Below are positions 22,201-28,933 of a stretch of 64,000 nucleotides of DNA, one piece after another. The position numbers and the translations under genes were made by a program. Each line of letters opens with the position of its first letter. The first letter of the stretch is position 1. The stretch comes from Bacillus_I endophytica_A. GTDB taxonomy: Bacteria > Bacillota > Bacilli > Bacillales > Bacillaceae_H. The notes under the pieces are model-generated. The model worked only from the letters and a program-made list of their open reading frames with translations, ran no database searches and was not told the DNA's origin. The stretch lies in assembly GCF_026790145.1 (NCBI RefSeq), contig NZ_JALAMS010000018.1, positions 434,001-498,000 of the forward strand, read 5' to 3'.

Positions 22201-25200
22201 ATATGGTGGATCACTTTTTAAATATTTTAGAATGTATATCAATGGATAGTTCAATGAAAATTGGCGATATAGAAGTACTTACTGATCGTGAAATAAACGT
22301 AATGAAAATTATGAATCATACTCAGCTGTCGTTTCCTCATGGCAAAACCGTGAAACAAGTTTTTGAGGAAAAAGTGAGGGATTATGGTGACAATACAGCG
22401 GTAGTTACGACACAAGGCACACTTTCCTATGAAGAATTAAATGAGAGGGCAAACCAATTAGCACATAGTCTTACTGAAATGGGAGCAGGCCCAAATAAAG
22501 TTGTAAGTATTATGGCTGAACCATCTATAGAGATGATTGTTGGTATCCTAGGAATAATAAAAGCGGGTGCTACTTATGTTCCTATTGATCCACATTTTCC
22601 AGATGAGCGTGTCCATACAATTGTGAAATCAAGTAATTCAATAGGCCTTCTAGCACAATCTCATATATTGAAATCTCACAATATGCCTTACTTAGTTTGG
22701 CTCTTAGAAGATGAAAATTTATATTCTAAGGACAAGTCTAACCCTCCAAACAGATGTGAGTCTAATGATAACTTATATATAATCTATACATCTGGAACTA
22801 CTGGGATACCTAAAGGAGTACCTGTTAAAAATAGAAGTATTATGAATTATATCTCTTGGTTTACAAGAGCGGGTTCAATAACACAGAACGATAAAACAGC
22901 ATTGCTCTCTTCTTTTGCTTTTGATTTAGGATATACGAGTTTATATTCTTCAATATTAAATGGAGCAGAACTTCATTTAATATCACGAGAATGTTATTCA
23001 ATCCCGATTAACTTATATAATTACCTAGCGAATAATAAGATTGATTATATAAAAATTACACCCTCTTTGTTCAGACAACTAGTTAGTGATAGTTTGTTGG
23101 AGAAAAGTAAGAACTTTTTAAGTTTGAGATTACTAGTGTTAGGTGGAGAAAAGATTCAGCTTAATGATATTAAACAATTCCATCATGTCTACCCTAAGAC
23201 TAAAATAATGAACCATTATGGACCAACAGAAAGTACGATAGGTTCAATAGCCAAAGTAATGGACTTAGAGGGAGATAATTTTGCCGCTACTGAATCTATT
23301 ATTGGTGTCCCTATTGATAATACCCAAGTATTTATTTTAAATCATAATAATCGGAATTTACCGATTGGAGTTTGGGGAGAAATATGTATTGCAGGTGAAG
23401 GTTTAACAGAAGGTTATCTAAATAATGAACAATTAAATAAAGAGAAGTTCATAAGGATTCCTTTACTTGGAGAGGGAAAAAGGATATATAGAACAGGAGA
23501 TTTAGGTAGAGTAACAAATGAAGGTACTATTGAATATCTAGGGAGAAGTGATACTCAGGTCAAAATTCGTGGATATCGTGTAGAGTTGAATGAGATTGAA
23601 CAGGTGTTGAAGCAGTATCATTCAGTAAAAGATGCAGTAGTAATACCGAATAGTAAACAAGATGGTGAAAATGAACTTTTTGCTTATATCGTATTGGAAG
23701 ATAAGGGGAATGAAGCAGGTATTAGAGAGTATATTACTCGTAAAGTTCCTTACTATATGCTTCCAGCAGTTTATGTTAAATTGGATAATATTCCACTAAC
23801 ACCTAACGGGAAATTAGATGTGAAGAAATTGCCGAAAATAAGTAAGGAGATTATGATTTCTAACGATTCTTATTCCCCTACTGATGATGTAGAACAAGGA
23901 ATATTAGAGATATGGGCTGACATACTTAAATTAAATTCAATAGGTATAAATGATGTGTTTTTCGAATTAGGTGGTAACTCTTTGAAATTAATGGAAGTAA
24001 CTGTAGGGATTTATAAAAAATTTGGTGTAGATATTCCTTTAAGAGAGTCTTTCAAAGCACCAACCATTAAAGCAATGGGATCGTATGTTAAAAATATCGC
24101 TCAAAATCTTTATACTCCTCTAGAGCAGATCAAAAAAAGACCGTACTATGATCTTTCTGCAGCACAAAAACGAATATTTACAATAAATCAAATGGACAAG
24201 TCAGGAACTGCTTACAACATGCCTAGGGCAACTTTATTAGTAGGCGATATTGAAATTGAGAAGTTTAAACTAGCAGTAGATAAAGTGATAAAACGCCATG
24301 AATCACTAAGGACTTCTTTTGAAATAGTAGATGATGAACCAAAACAAATTATCCATGAAGACTCCAAAGTTGATATAAATTACTCTGTTCTAGAGGAAGA
24401 TATAACCTTTGATGAATATGACGAGGATTCTACGGTAAAAAGATTGCTAAAAGACTTTATAAAACCATTTGACCTAGACACTGCGCCATTGGTAAGAATG
24501 AAGCTGATCAAAGTTGCTCCTAATGAACATGTTTTTCTACTTGATATGCATCACATAATTTCTGATGGTTATTCAATTAATATTTTGATAAATGAACTTA
24601 CGAAGTTATATGAAGGTCAGAATCTAGAAAATCAAAAAATTCAGTATAAGGATTTTGCTGATTGGCAAAATAAATTTCTCAATTCTGATGAGATATCTAA
24701 ACAAAAAGAATATTGGAAGAAGGCACTTAGTGGGAAAATTCCTACTTTGAGTATGCCTACAGACTATCCTAGACCGGAATTTCAAAATTTTGAAGGCGAT
24801 AGTTACTCTATTTCAAGCGGAGTAGATTTAAAACAAAAACTAGAAGACTTATGTCAAAAATACAATGTAACCATAAATATGTTAATGATAGCATCTTATA
24901 GTATTTTATTGTCCAAGTATACTAACCAACAGGAAAATATTATAGGTATGCCAATATTAGGTAGAACACATGCTGATACCAAACAAGTTATAGGTATGTT
25001 TGTTAATACTTTACCAGTCAGAAGTTTTCCAAAAGACCATATGACTTTTGAGTCTTTCTTGAATGAAGTAAAGGATAATTTATTAGAAATTTATGACCAT
25101 CAGGATTATCAATTTGATATGTTGCTAGAAGACTTAAATATAAAGCGGGAAAAAGGAACAACACCTATTTTTTCTACAGTGATAGCTGTTCAAGAAACGC

Positions 25201-25493
25201 CGAAAGATAGACAAATGATGGGTGATATTCAATTAATTCCGATAGAATATCATAATAATATATCTAAATTCGACTTTTCTCTTTTTGTAACGTGTGAAAA
25301 AGAAGAGATTTTGTTTGAAATTGAGTATTCGAAAGCGTTATTTAAGGAAGAAACAATAAAAAAAATTGGAAAAGGTCTATTTAGTATTCTAGAAACAATT
25401 AGTGCGAACGAACACGTAAAGTTAAGTGAAATCCAAGTTGAAAGTTTAATTAAAGTTAACAGAGAAATTGAAAATGTAACATTTGATTTTTAA
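13263..25493 (+). CDS. NRPS C-A-PCP-E-C-A-PCP-C-A(Asp)-PCP-C with terminal C domain
   Basis: 4076 residues; GTG start after GGGGGAATT. Order: C (~15-440, LTPTQRGILFHA, D-accepting type, HHILYDGWS), A (~460-945), PCP (GGDS, Ser 996), E (~1050-1490), C (~1510-1950, HHHLQLDGWC), A (~1965-2480), PCP (GGQS, Ser 2527), C (~2580-3010, L-accepting type, HHIISDG), A (~3020-3530), PCP (GGNS, Ser 3573) and a final C (~3620-4070, HHIISDGYS intact). Specificity codes as I read them: DPENIGNVD(K); DIENIGAMT(K); DLTKVGHIG(K). The last is exactly the Asp code. The first two are unassigned; their Glu at position 239 hints at a basic side chain (inference). The order predicts acyl-D-Asn, then a D-residue, an unknown residue and Asp. 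No thioesterase or reductase follows; the bare C-terminal C domain must release the chain onto an amine or hand it to another protein. Last gene before the terminator. Confidence 0.94.
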   Translation: MTKLEKKNVEDILSLTPTQRGILFHAIKDPESEEYFEQITLDISGEIDLSIFQEAWDIVVKTNEQLRTIFRWENVQEPVQIVLKEHKPEIIFHNFQKCDVEDENKLIENIKNEDIQNKFELTDVPFRIHLCRIESSAYKMIISHHHILYDGWSNGIILKEFLQAYQNLSTSGQTNFPIKKKYKDFLKYLKKQDVEEQKSFWEEYLKGYNTPIIMGAEKTGSNIVRNDYHQSIKLSKSKIEEFTKKHEVTLASFIYTTWGLVLQKYNNTNDVVFGTTLSGRADTFSGVEEIVGLFINTLPLRVKRSSGERAVNLVKSVNKNLFEWERYSKYPLTEIKKCSELKDVPNLFDSIIVVENYPLDDIVMSQQKNISFNSYSSFEMTNYGLTISVTISKEDIEIDFTYDERKFESSFIAQLANYFLLIAEQVVQDKILDQIEIISTAEKREILHKFNNTDRPLKSELTISQLIEQQTTKTPHQIAAVYKDHSLTYAELNHLSNALSHTLIRNGVQNGDVVSIMTTPSLDMIVGILAIIKAGAAYMPIDPDFPSERISYMLNDSNSTMLLTNEETLQKVKYLHTFNHMNVISMNDKNNFSEDTSSPKLTYSLSDLFTVLYTSGTTGNPKGVMVSNKNVINVIEWFGKTYEMDDGKNLLQLTNYIFDPSIEDIFGSLSFGSTLYIAEKDLIMNPVDFCKYVNDNEINIINFIPTMVKELLLNDCKLPSLKTVILGGEKLENALKNELLQKGYEVYNNYGPVETTVDALSEKCTEDDVTLGSPISNVKCYIMDKDMNLNPVGIPGELYISGFGVSMGYLNLLSKTEQNFLQNPFQPDGLMYKTGDIARWLPNGKVEFLGRADHQVKIRGYRVELNEINSLLLQHEQIENSLVVDINNLRGNKELCAYIVSNDYVVKEDIVAYLSEWLPDYMIPLHFINLEKLPLTSVGKIDRTKLPYPLIDASCEYTSPINEVEEDLVEIWSSVLGISQSDISTKKSFFELGGDSILSIQVVGRARQKSIEMTVNQIFQHQTISELAKVIHVLNKEQDENTELISGEVPLTPIQEWFFNQPLENYNHWNQSIVLDVKAPINISYLEKSFAQLAAYHDSLRLRYEKNGEKWKQVYTDDTELSISFHVYDMNNHNLDMDEIVNNLQSSLNITEGPLLKAAFFDFGKKQKSKLFITSHHLIVDGYSWRVLLEDLQDIYEQLKSNSTVVLPPKSASYKYWSTKLTEYAQSQELENEFNYWNSQISQEINDIPTDMNIGSNTEASSRTVSTLLSKKDTDYLLRGSIQSFNTRIDDILLITLSQTLHKWCGKTLVDLEGHGRNKLLQEHDLSRTVGWFTCVYPIILGDLDKGTNLNQVMKQIKERYRSVPNGGIGYEVLYYLGESLIRDQLISRNRAQISFNYLGQSEQIFKKQDLFEIDNVNIGNNREANGSRSHLLDIECMVIDGRLKIEWKYSTNFHQKETIEDLLNSYILHLGKFISHSKEKGNIQNTPSDFPLVSLRQEKIDVLNEKFGPLDNVYPLSPVQKSMVFHHLYTPESTVTLEQTVFTINSHLNVSVFKDVWKTILNRHESLRTSYHWEDVEEPLQVIHNNLEVPFEFIDWSESAHKDTNIRLETVIEDDRKKGFDLDKPPLMRITVIKRGDSLYDVVWTHHHLQLDGWCNSILFTEIGQLYESYCKGEKIDLGEALPYGEYIKWLRQQDNTKAKEYWENTLKGFNTPVRFNNIFPSKDISETSPSFGTVRHNLSDEIAQKIKDFSKRNGVTLNTVIQGSWAILLNRYSEETDIAFGITSSGRPADLKGSENIIGCFMNTLPFRVLLDANSDTVTWLKKLQKSQAEMREYEYSSLADIRSWVDLPRNSALFDLYESIVIVENYPFDEMLKEGVGSLNVESVRVEEQMDYPIVVYCNLQPELHLKLLYNRHFLNEQEANQILTHLVNILSMLIEANVQKINDISMINHDEQSHILTAYNQTDMEYPKNYCYHDLFAIQATERPDATAVIQNGESLTYKELDILSNKLAHKLVEMGIEPDKPVGIYIERSTKMAVCILGILKAGGAFLPIDSDYPSSRVDLMLADANVPVLLSEVSLKQKISDFSGEIVYIDMEWKDIIQESEHLPATKVKPSNLAYVIYTSGSSGKPKGVMMPHEAVVSHSLDMIKRLTLTTNDRVLQFSSISFDISLEQIFSTLASGSCLVFRDKEIWTPIEFSQKCAELDLSVVNLPTSYWGEVTKAWNGNPKIIPTCNLKIVIVGGEQMTAEKVRLWEELPLEDVVLLNAYGPAETAMTSTLYKVSGKGSRSGALSFIPVGKPLANRRIYILDNHLHLLPRGVKGEIYIGGIPLARGYLNKPEMTKEKFIQDPYYSKRSEKLYKTGDLGRILPDGNIEVLGRKDDQTKIRGHRVNIEEIEATMSSFKEAIDSVIVKKQSVNNENYLVMYYVNNGSQNIPKTDIQTWLQTKLPEFMVPSFFVKLERFPLNPNGKIDRKMLANMEIEFEDVNKIVEPTNANERKLVEIWRSILGFDNVGINQNFFEIGGQSLKAITLVSEIQREFGVEVPLKQIFEKPTILELSAYINNYISDYSSPETLKVLEKREYYEVSSSQKRMYILDYLNRSSTKYNIYGAFILEGTIDKKLIEKSFKQLIERHESLRTSFLQMNGHIVQKIHKNVNWSLEHFYLSEEEIDQAIHDFIRPFDLSSSSLFRAAIMEITSQKHVLIYDMHHIISDGVSVAILMREFSELYKGNILPELSVQYKDFANWQNRIINRGALNNQRNYWLSQYLDEVPLLNLPTDKARPEEFTSKGGHVTFTLENELRDKLDRFAKKKNVTIYSILLSALNIMLSKHSGREDIVIGTPVAGRSHFQLEHIVGMFVNTLPLRNRPKKDLTIDQFISQVAEQTLNGLENQDFPFEMLVDELNIEHSLNRNPLFDVMFAFENVDAAKVNIDNFIIKPYDSVSDTTKFDLELKVTESGAELYCTLEYSQDLFYLETINNMVDHFLNILECISMDSSMKIGDIEVLTDREINVMKIMNHTQLSFPHGKTVKQVFEEKVRDYGDNTAVVTTQGTLSYEELNERANQLAHSLTEMGAGPNKVVSIMAEPSIEMIVGILGIIKAGATYVPIDPHFPDERVHTIVKSSNSIGLLAQSHILKSHNMPYLVWLLEDENLYSKDKSNPPNRCESNDNLYIIYTSGTTGIPKGVPVKNRSIMNYISWFTRAGSITQNDKTALLSSFAFDLGYTSLYSSILNGAELHLISRECYSIPINLYNYLANNKIDYIKITPSLFRQLVSDSLLEKSKNFLSLRLLVLGGEKIQLNDIKQFHHVYPKTKIMNHYGPTESTIGSIAKVMDLEGDNFAATESIIGVPIDNTQVFILNHNNRNLPIGVWGEICIAGEGLTEGYLNNEQLNKEKFIRIPLLGEGKRIYRTGDLGRVTNEGTIEYLGRSDTQVKIRGYRVELNEIEQVLKQYHSVKDAVVIPNSKQDGENELFAYIVLEDKGNEAGIREYITRKVPYYMLPAVYVKLDNIPLTPNGKLDVKKLPKISKEIMISNDSYSPTDDVEQGILEIWADILKLNSIGINDVFFELGGNSLKLMEVTVGIYKKFGVDIPLRESFKAPTIKAMGSYVKNIAQNLYTPLEQIKKRPYYDLSAAQKRIFTINQMDKSGTAYNMPRATLLVGDIEIEKFKLAVDKVIKRHESLRTSFEIVDDEPKQIIHEDSKVDINYSVLEEDITFDEYDEDSTVKRLLKDFIKPFDLDTAPLVRMKLIKVAPNEHVFLLDMHHIISDGYSINILINELTKLYEGQNLENQKIQYKDFADWQNKFLNSDEISKQKEYWKKALSGKIPTLSMPTDYPRPEFQNFEGDSYSISSGVDLKQKLEDLCQKYNVTINMLMIASYSILLSKYTNQQENIIGMPILGRTHADTKQVIGMFVNTLPVRSFPKDHMTFESFLNEVKDNLLEIYDHQDYQFDMLLEDLNIKREKGTTPIFSTVIAVQETPKDRQMMGDIQLIPIEYHNNISKFDFSLFVTCEKEEILFEIEYSKALFKEETIKKIGKGLFSILETISANEHVKLSEIQVESLIKVNREIENVTFDF

Positions 25494-25550
25494 AATGTAT
25501 ATCCACCAGTAAAAAATAACTGATAACACATGTGGTTAAAGAGTGAACAG

Positions 25551-25598
25551 AAACTAGGGACAAAGATGTCATTAGACATCCTTTGTTCCTAGTTTTTT
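25551..25598 (+). terminator. Terminator of the NRPS operon
   Basis: Near-perfect 19-bp stem (AACTAGGGACAAAGATGTC pairing with its complement) with a short loop (ATTA) and a T run, 58 bases after the last NRPS stop codon. This is a strong intrinsic terminator that closes the biosynthetic operon. Confidence 0.95.
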
Positions 25599-25674
25599 AG
25601 ATTTATAAATTTTTTAATTATTTAATGATATGGAAAAAAATCAATGTTGCTTTTAGTTCAAAACTACAAGTTTA

Positions 25675-25683
25675 TGCTAAAAT
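25675..25683 (+). promoter_or_regulatory. Possible extended -10 promoter (TGCTAAAAT)
   Basis: TGCTAAAAT lies about 20 bases before the ribosome binding site of the following small gene and fits an extended -10 element. There is no good -35 at the usual distance. It starts a new unit after the operon terminator. Confidence 0.4.
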
Positions 25684-25718
25684 AAGGCATAGAAACAATA
25701 TTCAAAGGAGATTTGGCA

Positions 25719-25985
25719 TTGAAGGATAATAATACAATTAGCGGTTTTCATATTAAACATAGGACAGAAAATACAATAAAAGTACATCCTAAAAAATATA
25801 ATTGGCACATTCCAAAAGCATTGCGCCATTTAGATATTCAACCAGGAGATATTGTACGAGCATGTGCAGGACCTGAGAACAGGGTATGTACAATTCTTGT
25901 TATGGAAGCTTTTCGAGAAGATATTGAAGTGGCAGGGAAAACATATAAGCCTGTTGTAAGATTGGTTGAGAAAGCTCCACAATAG
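25719..25985 (+). CDS. Small DUF5839-like protein
   Basis: Encodes about 88 residues. I chose the TTG at 25719 because AAAGGAG ends 8 bases before it; the in-frame TTG at 25713 is too close. The body KYNWHIPKALRHLDIQPGD followed by a short beta-rich segment resembles DUF5839 proteins, small predicted nucleic-acid-binding or regulatory proteins of Firmicutes. The function is unknown. It stands alone between the NRPS terminator and the toxin gene, and nothing ties it to peptide synthesis. The family name comes from memory of the motif, not a search. Confidence 0.6.
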   Translation: MKDNNTISGFHIKHRTENTIKVHPKKYNWHIPKALRHLDIQPGDIVRACAGPENRVCTILVMEAFREDIEVAGKTYKPVVRLVEKAPQ

Positions 25986-26268
25986 GACAGAGGAGTAGGA
26001 AGAAGAGATATGTGAATCCTTGATCACATATCGAATGAGATGTATCTATCTTAGATGTTCAACTTTTAAAATAAAAATAATCTCTATACATAATTTCTTC
26101 TCTTGTAGTTCTAAAGTTACGTTGGATTTCTATGATGACGAGATAACAGGAACTTTTGGACTGGTAAACTTTATTCGTTTTTTATGAAATTCCCGTTTTG
26201 GTCCCTATTTCCATTTATGTTTATGTAAAATGTTATAGTATGGTAAAAATGGAAAAGGGAGTTCTGTT

Positions 26269-27524
26269 ATGGGAAACATACAGGCGAATTTTGAAGATCT
26301 ACAGAAAATTATACAAAAAACAAAAAATGCTAAGGCTAAAATAGATGCAATTCCAGGCCAGCTTAGTTTTTCTTTGTCAGGAGCCCTTTCTGAACTAAGC
26401 GGAGTATGGAATGGAGAGCTAGAGGGTCTGCAGCAAGAATTAGAGAAAAGTATTCGAGATTATGGGGAAGAACTAGGAAAAGTATATAATCATGTTTCTA
26501 AAACTTCTCAAGATCTAAAAAAAGCGGACGAAGCTATGAATGCTATCCTCTTCCCATCTTATTTGGTTCAGAAAGCTTTTGCATGGGCTGGTCTTATAGA
26601 TAAGCCAACTCGTAAGATGTCTTATGGAGGAGTTGTTGCTCCTAGAACAGACGAGCTTATAGGGCGTTATAATTCTGAGAATTGGACTATTGATATTGTA
26701 AACAATAAGATCAATAATCCTGGAAACTTAAAACCTGTAAAAACTGTTCAAGTTTATGATGAGATAGAAGCGAAGCAAAGTGGAAAATACCATGTATATG
26801 CTAATGGACAAATTATTTGGGAGCATATAACTAAAACAGGTAAACAAGTTTTTACAGAAGTTGATGAGGTTCCGAAAGATAGGATAGGTGGAGTAACGGA
26901 ACTTGATATTGATGAGGCTCTTGATGGTACTCCCATAGAAACAGCGGCGATAGTCGGTACTTTTATCGTGAATCCTGCTTCAGGCGTGAAAAAAGTAGTT
27001 AAGTCAGCTATAAAAAAAGGGTTAGAGAAAGCGCCGGCTTTGACTAAAAAGATATGGAAAAAAACAGGGGATAAAGGGTGGGAGAATCAGAATTATTTCA
27101 AAGTTAACAAGAAGGATGGCACTGTAATTAGGAACAAATTAAATAAAGAATTACAAGAAAAAAACAAAGAGATAAAAAGGATACTAATGGAAAAAGCGTA
27201 TCTAAGATTCCATCAAAATTTGGGGATAGGGAGAAACTCGAGGGTCACTTTGATAAGCATGGAGGAGAGTTTGGAGATCTTTATAGGAATGCTGATGAAT
27301 ATCTGAAAGGTGCCAGAGAAGTAATTGATAAAGGAATAAAGGTAGAGTATAACTATAAAGGTGAAGTACGTACAGGATATGTTAGGTTTATGGGGAATAG
27401 TAGTAAGAGTGGTAGAGCGAAATTCGAGTTTGTAGGTACTAACAATAAAGGGGATATTACTACATACCACACTCAAAGTGGTAAAAAAATCTGGAAGACT
27501 ATTAATAGAAAAATATTCCATTGA
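26269..27524 (+). pseudogene. WXG-type polymorphic toxin, frameshifted before the toxin domain
   Basis: The intact part reads 345 residues from the ATG at 26269 (AAAAGGGAG site). Residues ~5-95 form a helical secretion module with a W47-N-G motif. A linker follows, with a hydrophobic stretch (~225-250) typical of pre-toxin regions. The frame then drifts. One base inserted in the A run at 27174-27178 makes the protein read on through KKDTNGKSVSKIPSKFG, then HFDKHGGEFGDLY, and on to a stop at 27522-27524, about 417 residues in all. The restored tail (H-x-x-K-H-x-x-E-F-G, later TYHTQSGKKIW) resembles C-terminal RNase-type toxin domains of polymorphic toxins. WXG toxins leave by the type VII (Esx/Yuk) system and act on rival cells. 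The next gene is the likely immunity gene. Either the lesion inactivates the toxin or the base is a sequencing error. Confidence 0.8.
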
Positions 27525-27557
27525 TAAATCCAGTAGATTAGAAAAGAGGTTTTTAAA

Positions 27558-27938
27558 ATGAGATACATGGCTCTTGTTAAGAAATTAGATCCAATAATTG
27601 AAGAGGAAGTAACATTACAGGTTGAAGGAGTTGAATTTACAGGTTTCTCTTTCATTTGTCCCTATCAAATTGAAGAAGGGAAGGTATACCCCGTATTAAT
27701 AGGGTTCACTATCTTGGATGAATTAGTAATAAATGAAATTGAAGATAAGGAAAAAGGATTAAAGCGTATAAATTCAGGTTATGAATACTGTATCAGAGGG
27801 ACTCTAAACGAAGACTCAATTGATGCAGGAATAGTTTTAAGCGATGAAGATGAATATTTCTTGGATTATCCGGAGTTACAAGGGAAAAATGTTGAAATTA
27901 AAGTTGATAGAATAAGTATAGAATTTTTGAGAGACTAG
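27558..27938 (+). CDS. Candidate immunity protein (paralog of the gene at 33532)
   Basis: 126 residues, acidic, no membrane segment or signal peptide. It begins 34 bases after the restored toxin frame, behind GAAAAGAGG, which is the usual place for the immunity gene of a polymorphic toxin. It aligns end to end with the protein at 33532: both begin with a short Met/Leu/Tyr-rich stretch and ALVK, then IEEEVT, later IxGT/IxGI, and end xKVDRIxIxFLxx. I do not recognise a named family. Immunity function is inferred from position and from the paralog beside other toxin genes. Confidence 0.65.
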   Translation: MRYMALVKKLDPIIEEEVTLQVEGVEFTGFSFICPYQIEEGKVYPVLIGFTILDELVINEIEDKEKGLKRINSGYEYCIRGTLNEDSIDAGIVLSDEDEYFLDYPELQGKNVEIKVDRISIEFLRD

Positions 27939-28222
27939 AACTAATTATCAAACTTAGGAAATAGGAGATATAATTTACCTGTTCTTAAGCATAAGACAAA
28001 AGTTGTTATTATCAAATTACTGTAAAAAAACGGATAATTTCCTTGAATTAAGGAACAAATGAATAATACATTAAATATTTTTTTGTGGTATTATACATTT
28101 GTGGTACATTTTAACATAAACTATAATGCTTTACCCCGCTTTGATTACGAAGGGCCAAGTTAATTCCTGTAGTGTTAGTTAGTACATATACCAAGTATCA
28201 TCAAATTATATTTAGGACGGTG

Positions 28223-28771
28223 ATGAAATTGGGTATTAGCTCGATTTTTTTACTAGGCATGATTGGAATCATGTTTTTATTAGTCTTTAGAGGAAAAGTA
28301 CTTTCTTTGGTAAAACAAGAAAGCAGATTGGTAAAAAGTCTACAACGAAAATCTTGGTTTCATAATCCATATTCAAGCGGTATTGTATTGTTTCTATGGA
28401 ATACTTTGATGACAGCTATTGTAGCTTTGTTGATTTTTACCCTTATGATTACAGAAATCTATATTCCTTATCTTCATCTTGTGATTTTTGGATTAGGGAC
28501 CTTAGCATGCATTTTAGCGTGGGCAACGTTTAGTGCAGCTTGGGTTGGTTCTAAGAAAAGTCGACTCACAATGGCTAGTATCGGAAGTAGCTTCTATGTC
28601 CTATTAGGTATGTATGGGTTATATGAATTCATTACTTTAAAACCTTCTTACCCTGGAGAAGATGTATTTATGGCTGCTTTAGGCTTTATGGGGGTTATGA
28701 TTGTTGCTGCGGTAGCGTTGATGACTTGCTTCTTATTCCTTGGATTTCAACAGAAGAGAGCAGCACATTAA
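28223..28771 (+). CDS. Four- or five-helix membrane protein, unknown function
   Basis: About 182 residues from the ATG at 28223, which follows AGGACGGTG; a longer frame opens at 28172 but has no ribosome binding site. It has hydrophobic helices near residues 3-20, 50-75, 80-105, 120-140 and 150-178, with short basic loops (RKSWFHNPY, KKSRLT). No catalytic motif is visible and I cannot name a family. A strong terminator follows within 10 bases, so it is monocistronic. Confidence 0.6.
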   Translation: MKLGISSIFLLGMIGIMFLLVFRGKVLSLVKQESRLVKSLQRKSWFHNPYSSGIVLFLWNTLMTAIVALLIFTLMITEIYIPYLHLVIFGLGTLACILAWATFSAAWVGSKKSRLTMASIGSSFYVLLGMYGLYEFITLKPSYPGEDVFMAALGFMGVMIVAAVALMTCFLFLGFQQKRAAH

Positions 28772-28777
28772 TGAACT

Positions 28778-28818
28778 AAAGAGAAAAGGGACTCTAAATT
28801 AGAGTCCCTTTTCTCTTT
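28778..28818 (+). terminator. Intrinsic terminator
   Basis: AAAGAGAAAAGGGACTCT and its exact complement form an 18-bp stem around AAATT. The A- and T-rich flanks make it able to work in both directions. It closes the membrane-protein gene. Confidence 0.9.
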
Positions 28819-28869
28819 AAGACCTAAAAAATTTCTACATAAGTCAACGAGAATAAAGCTAAATCAATT

Positions 28870-28914
28870 GAAAAATCCCTCACTAATCAAAAAACAGCTA
28901 GTGAGGGGTTTTAT
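28870..28914 (-). terminator. Terminator of the AMP-binding enzyme gene
   Basis: TCCCTCACTA and TAGTGAGGG form a stem with A and T tracts on both sides, located just downstream of the minus-strand stop at 28934. Confidence 0.85.
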
Positions 28915-28933
28915 TCAACTTCTTTACATTGTC

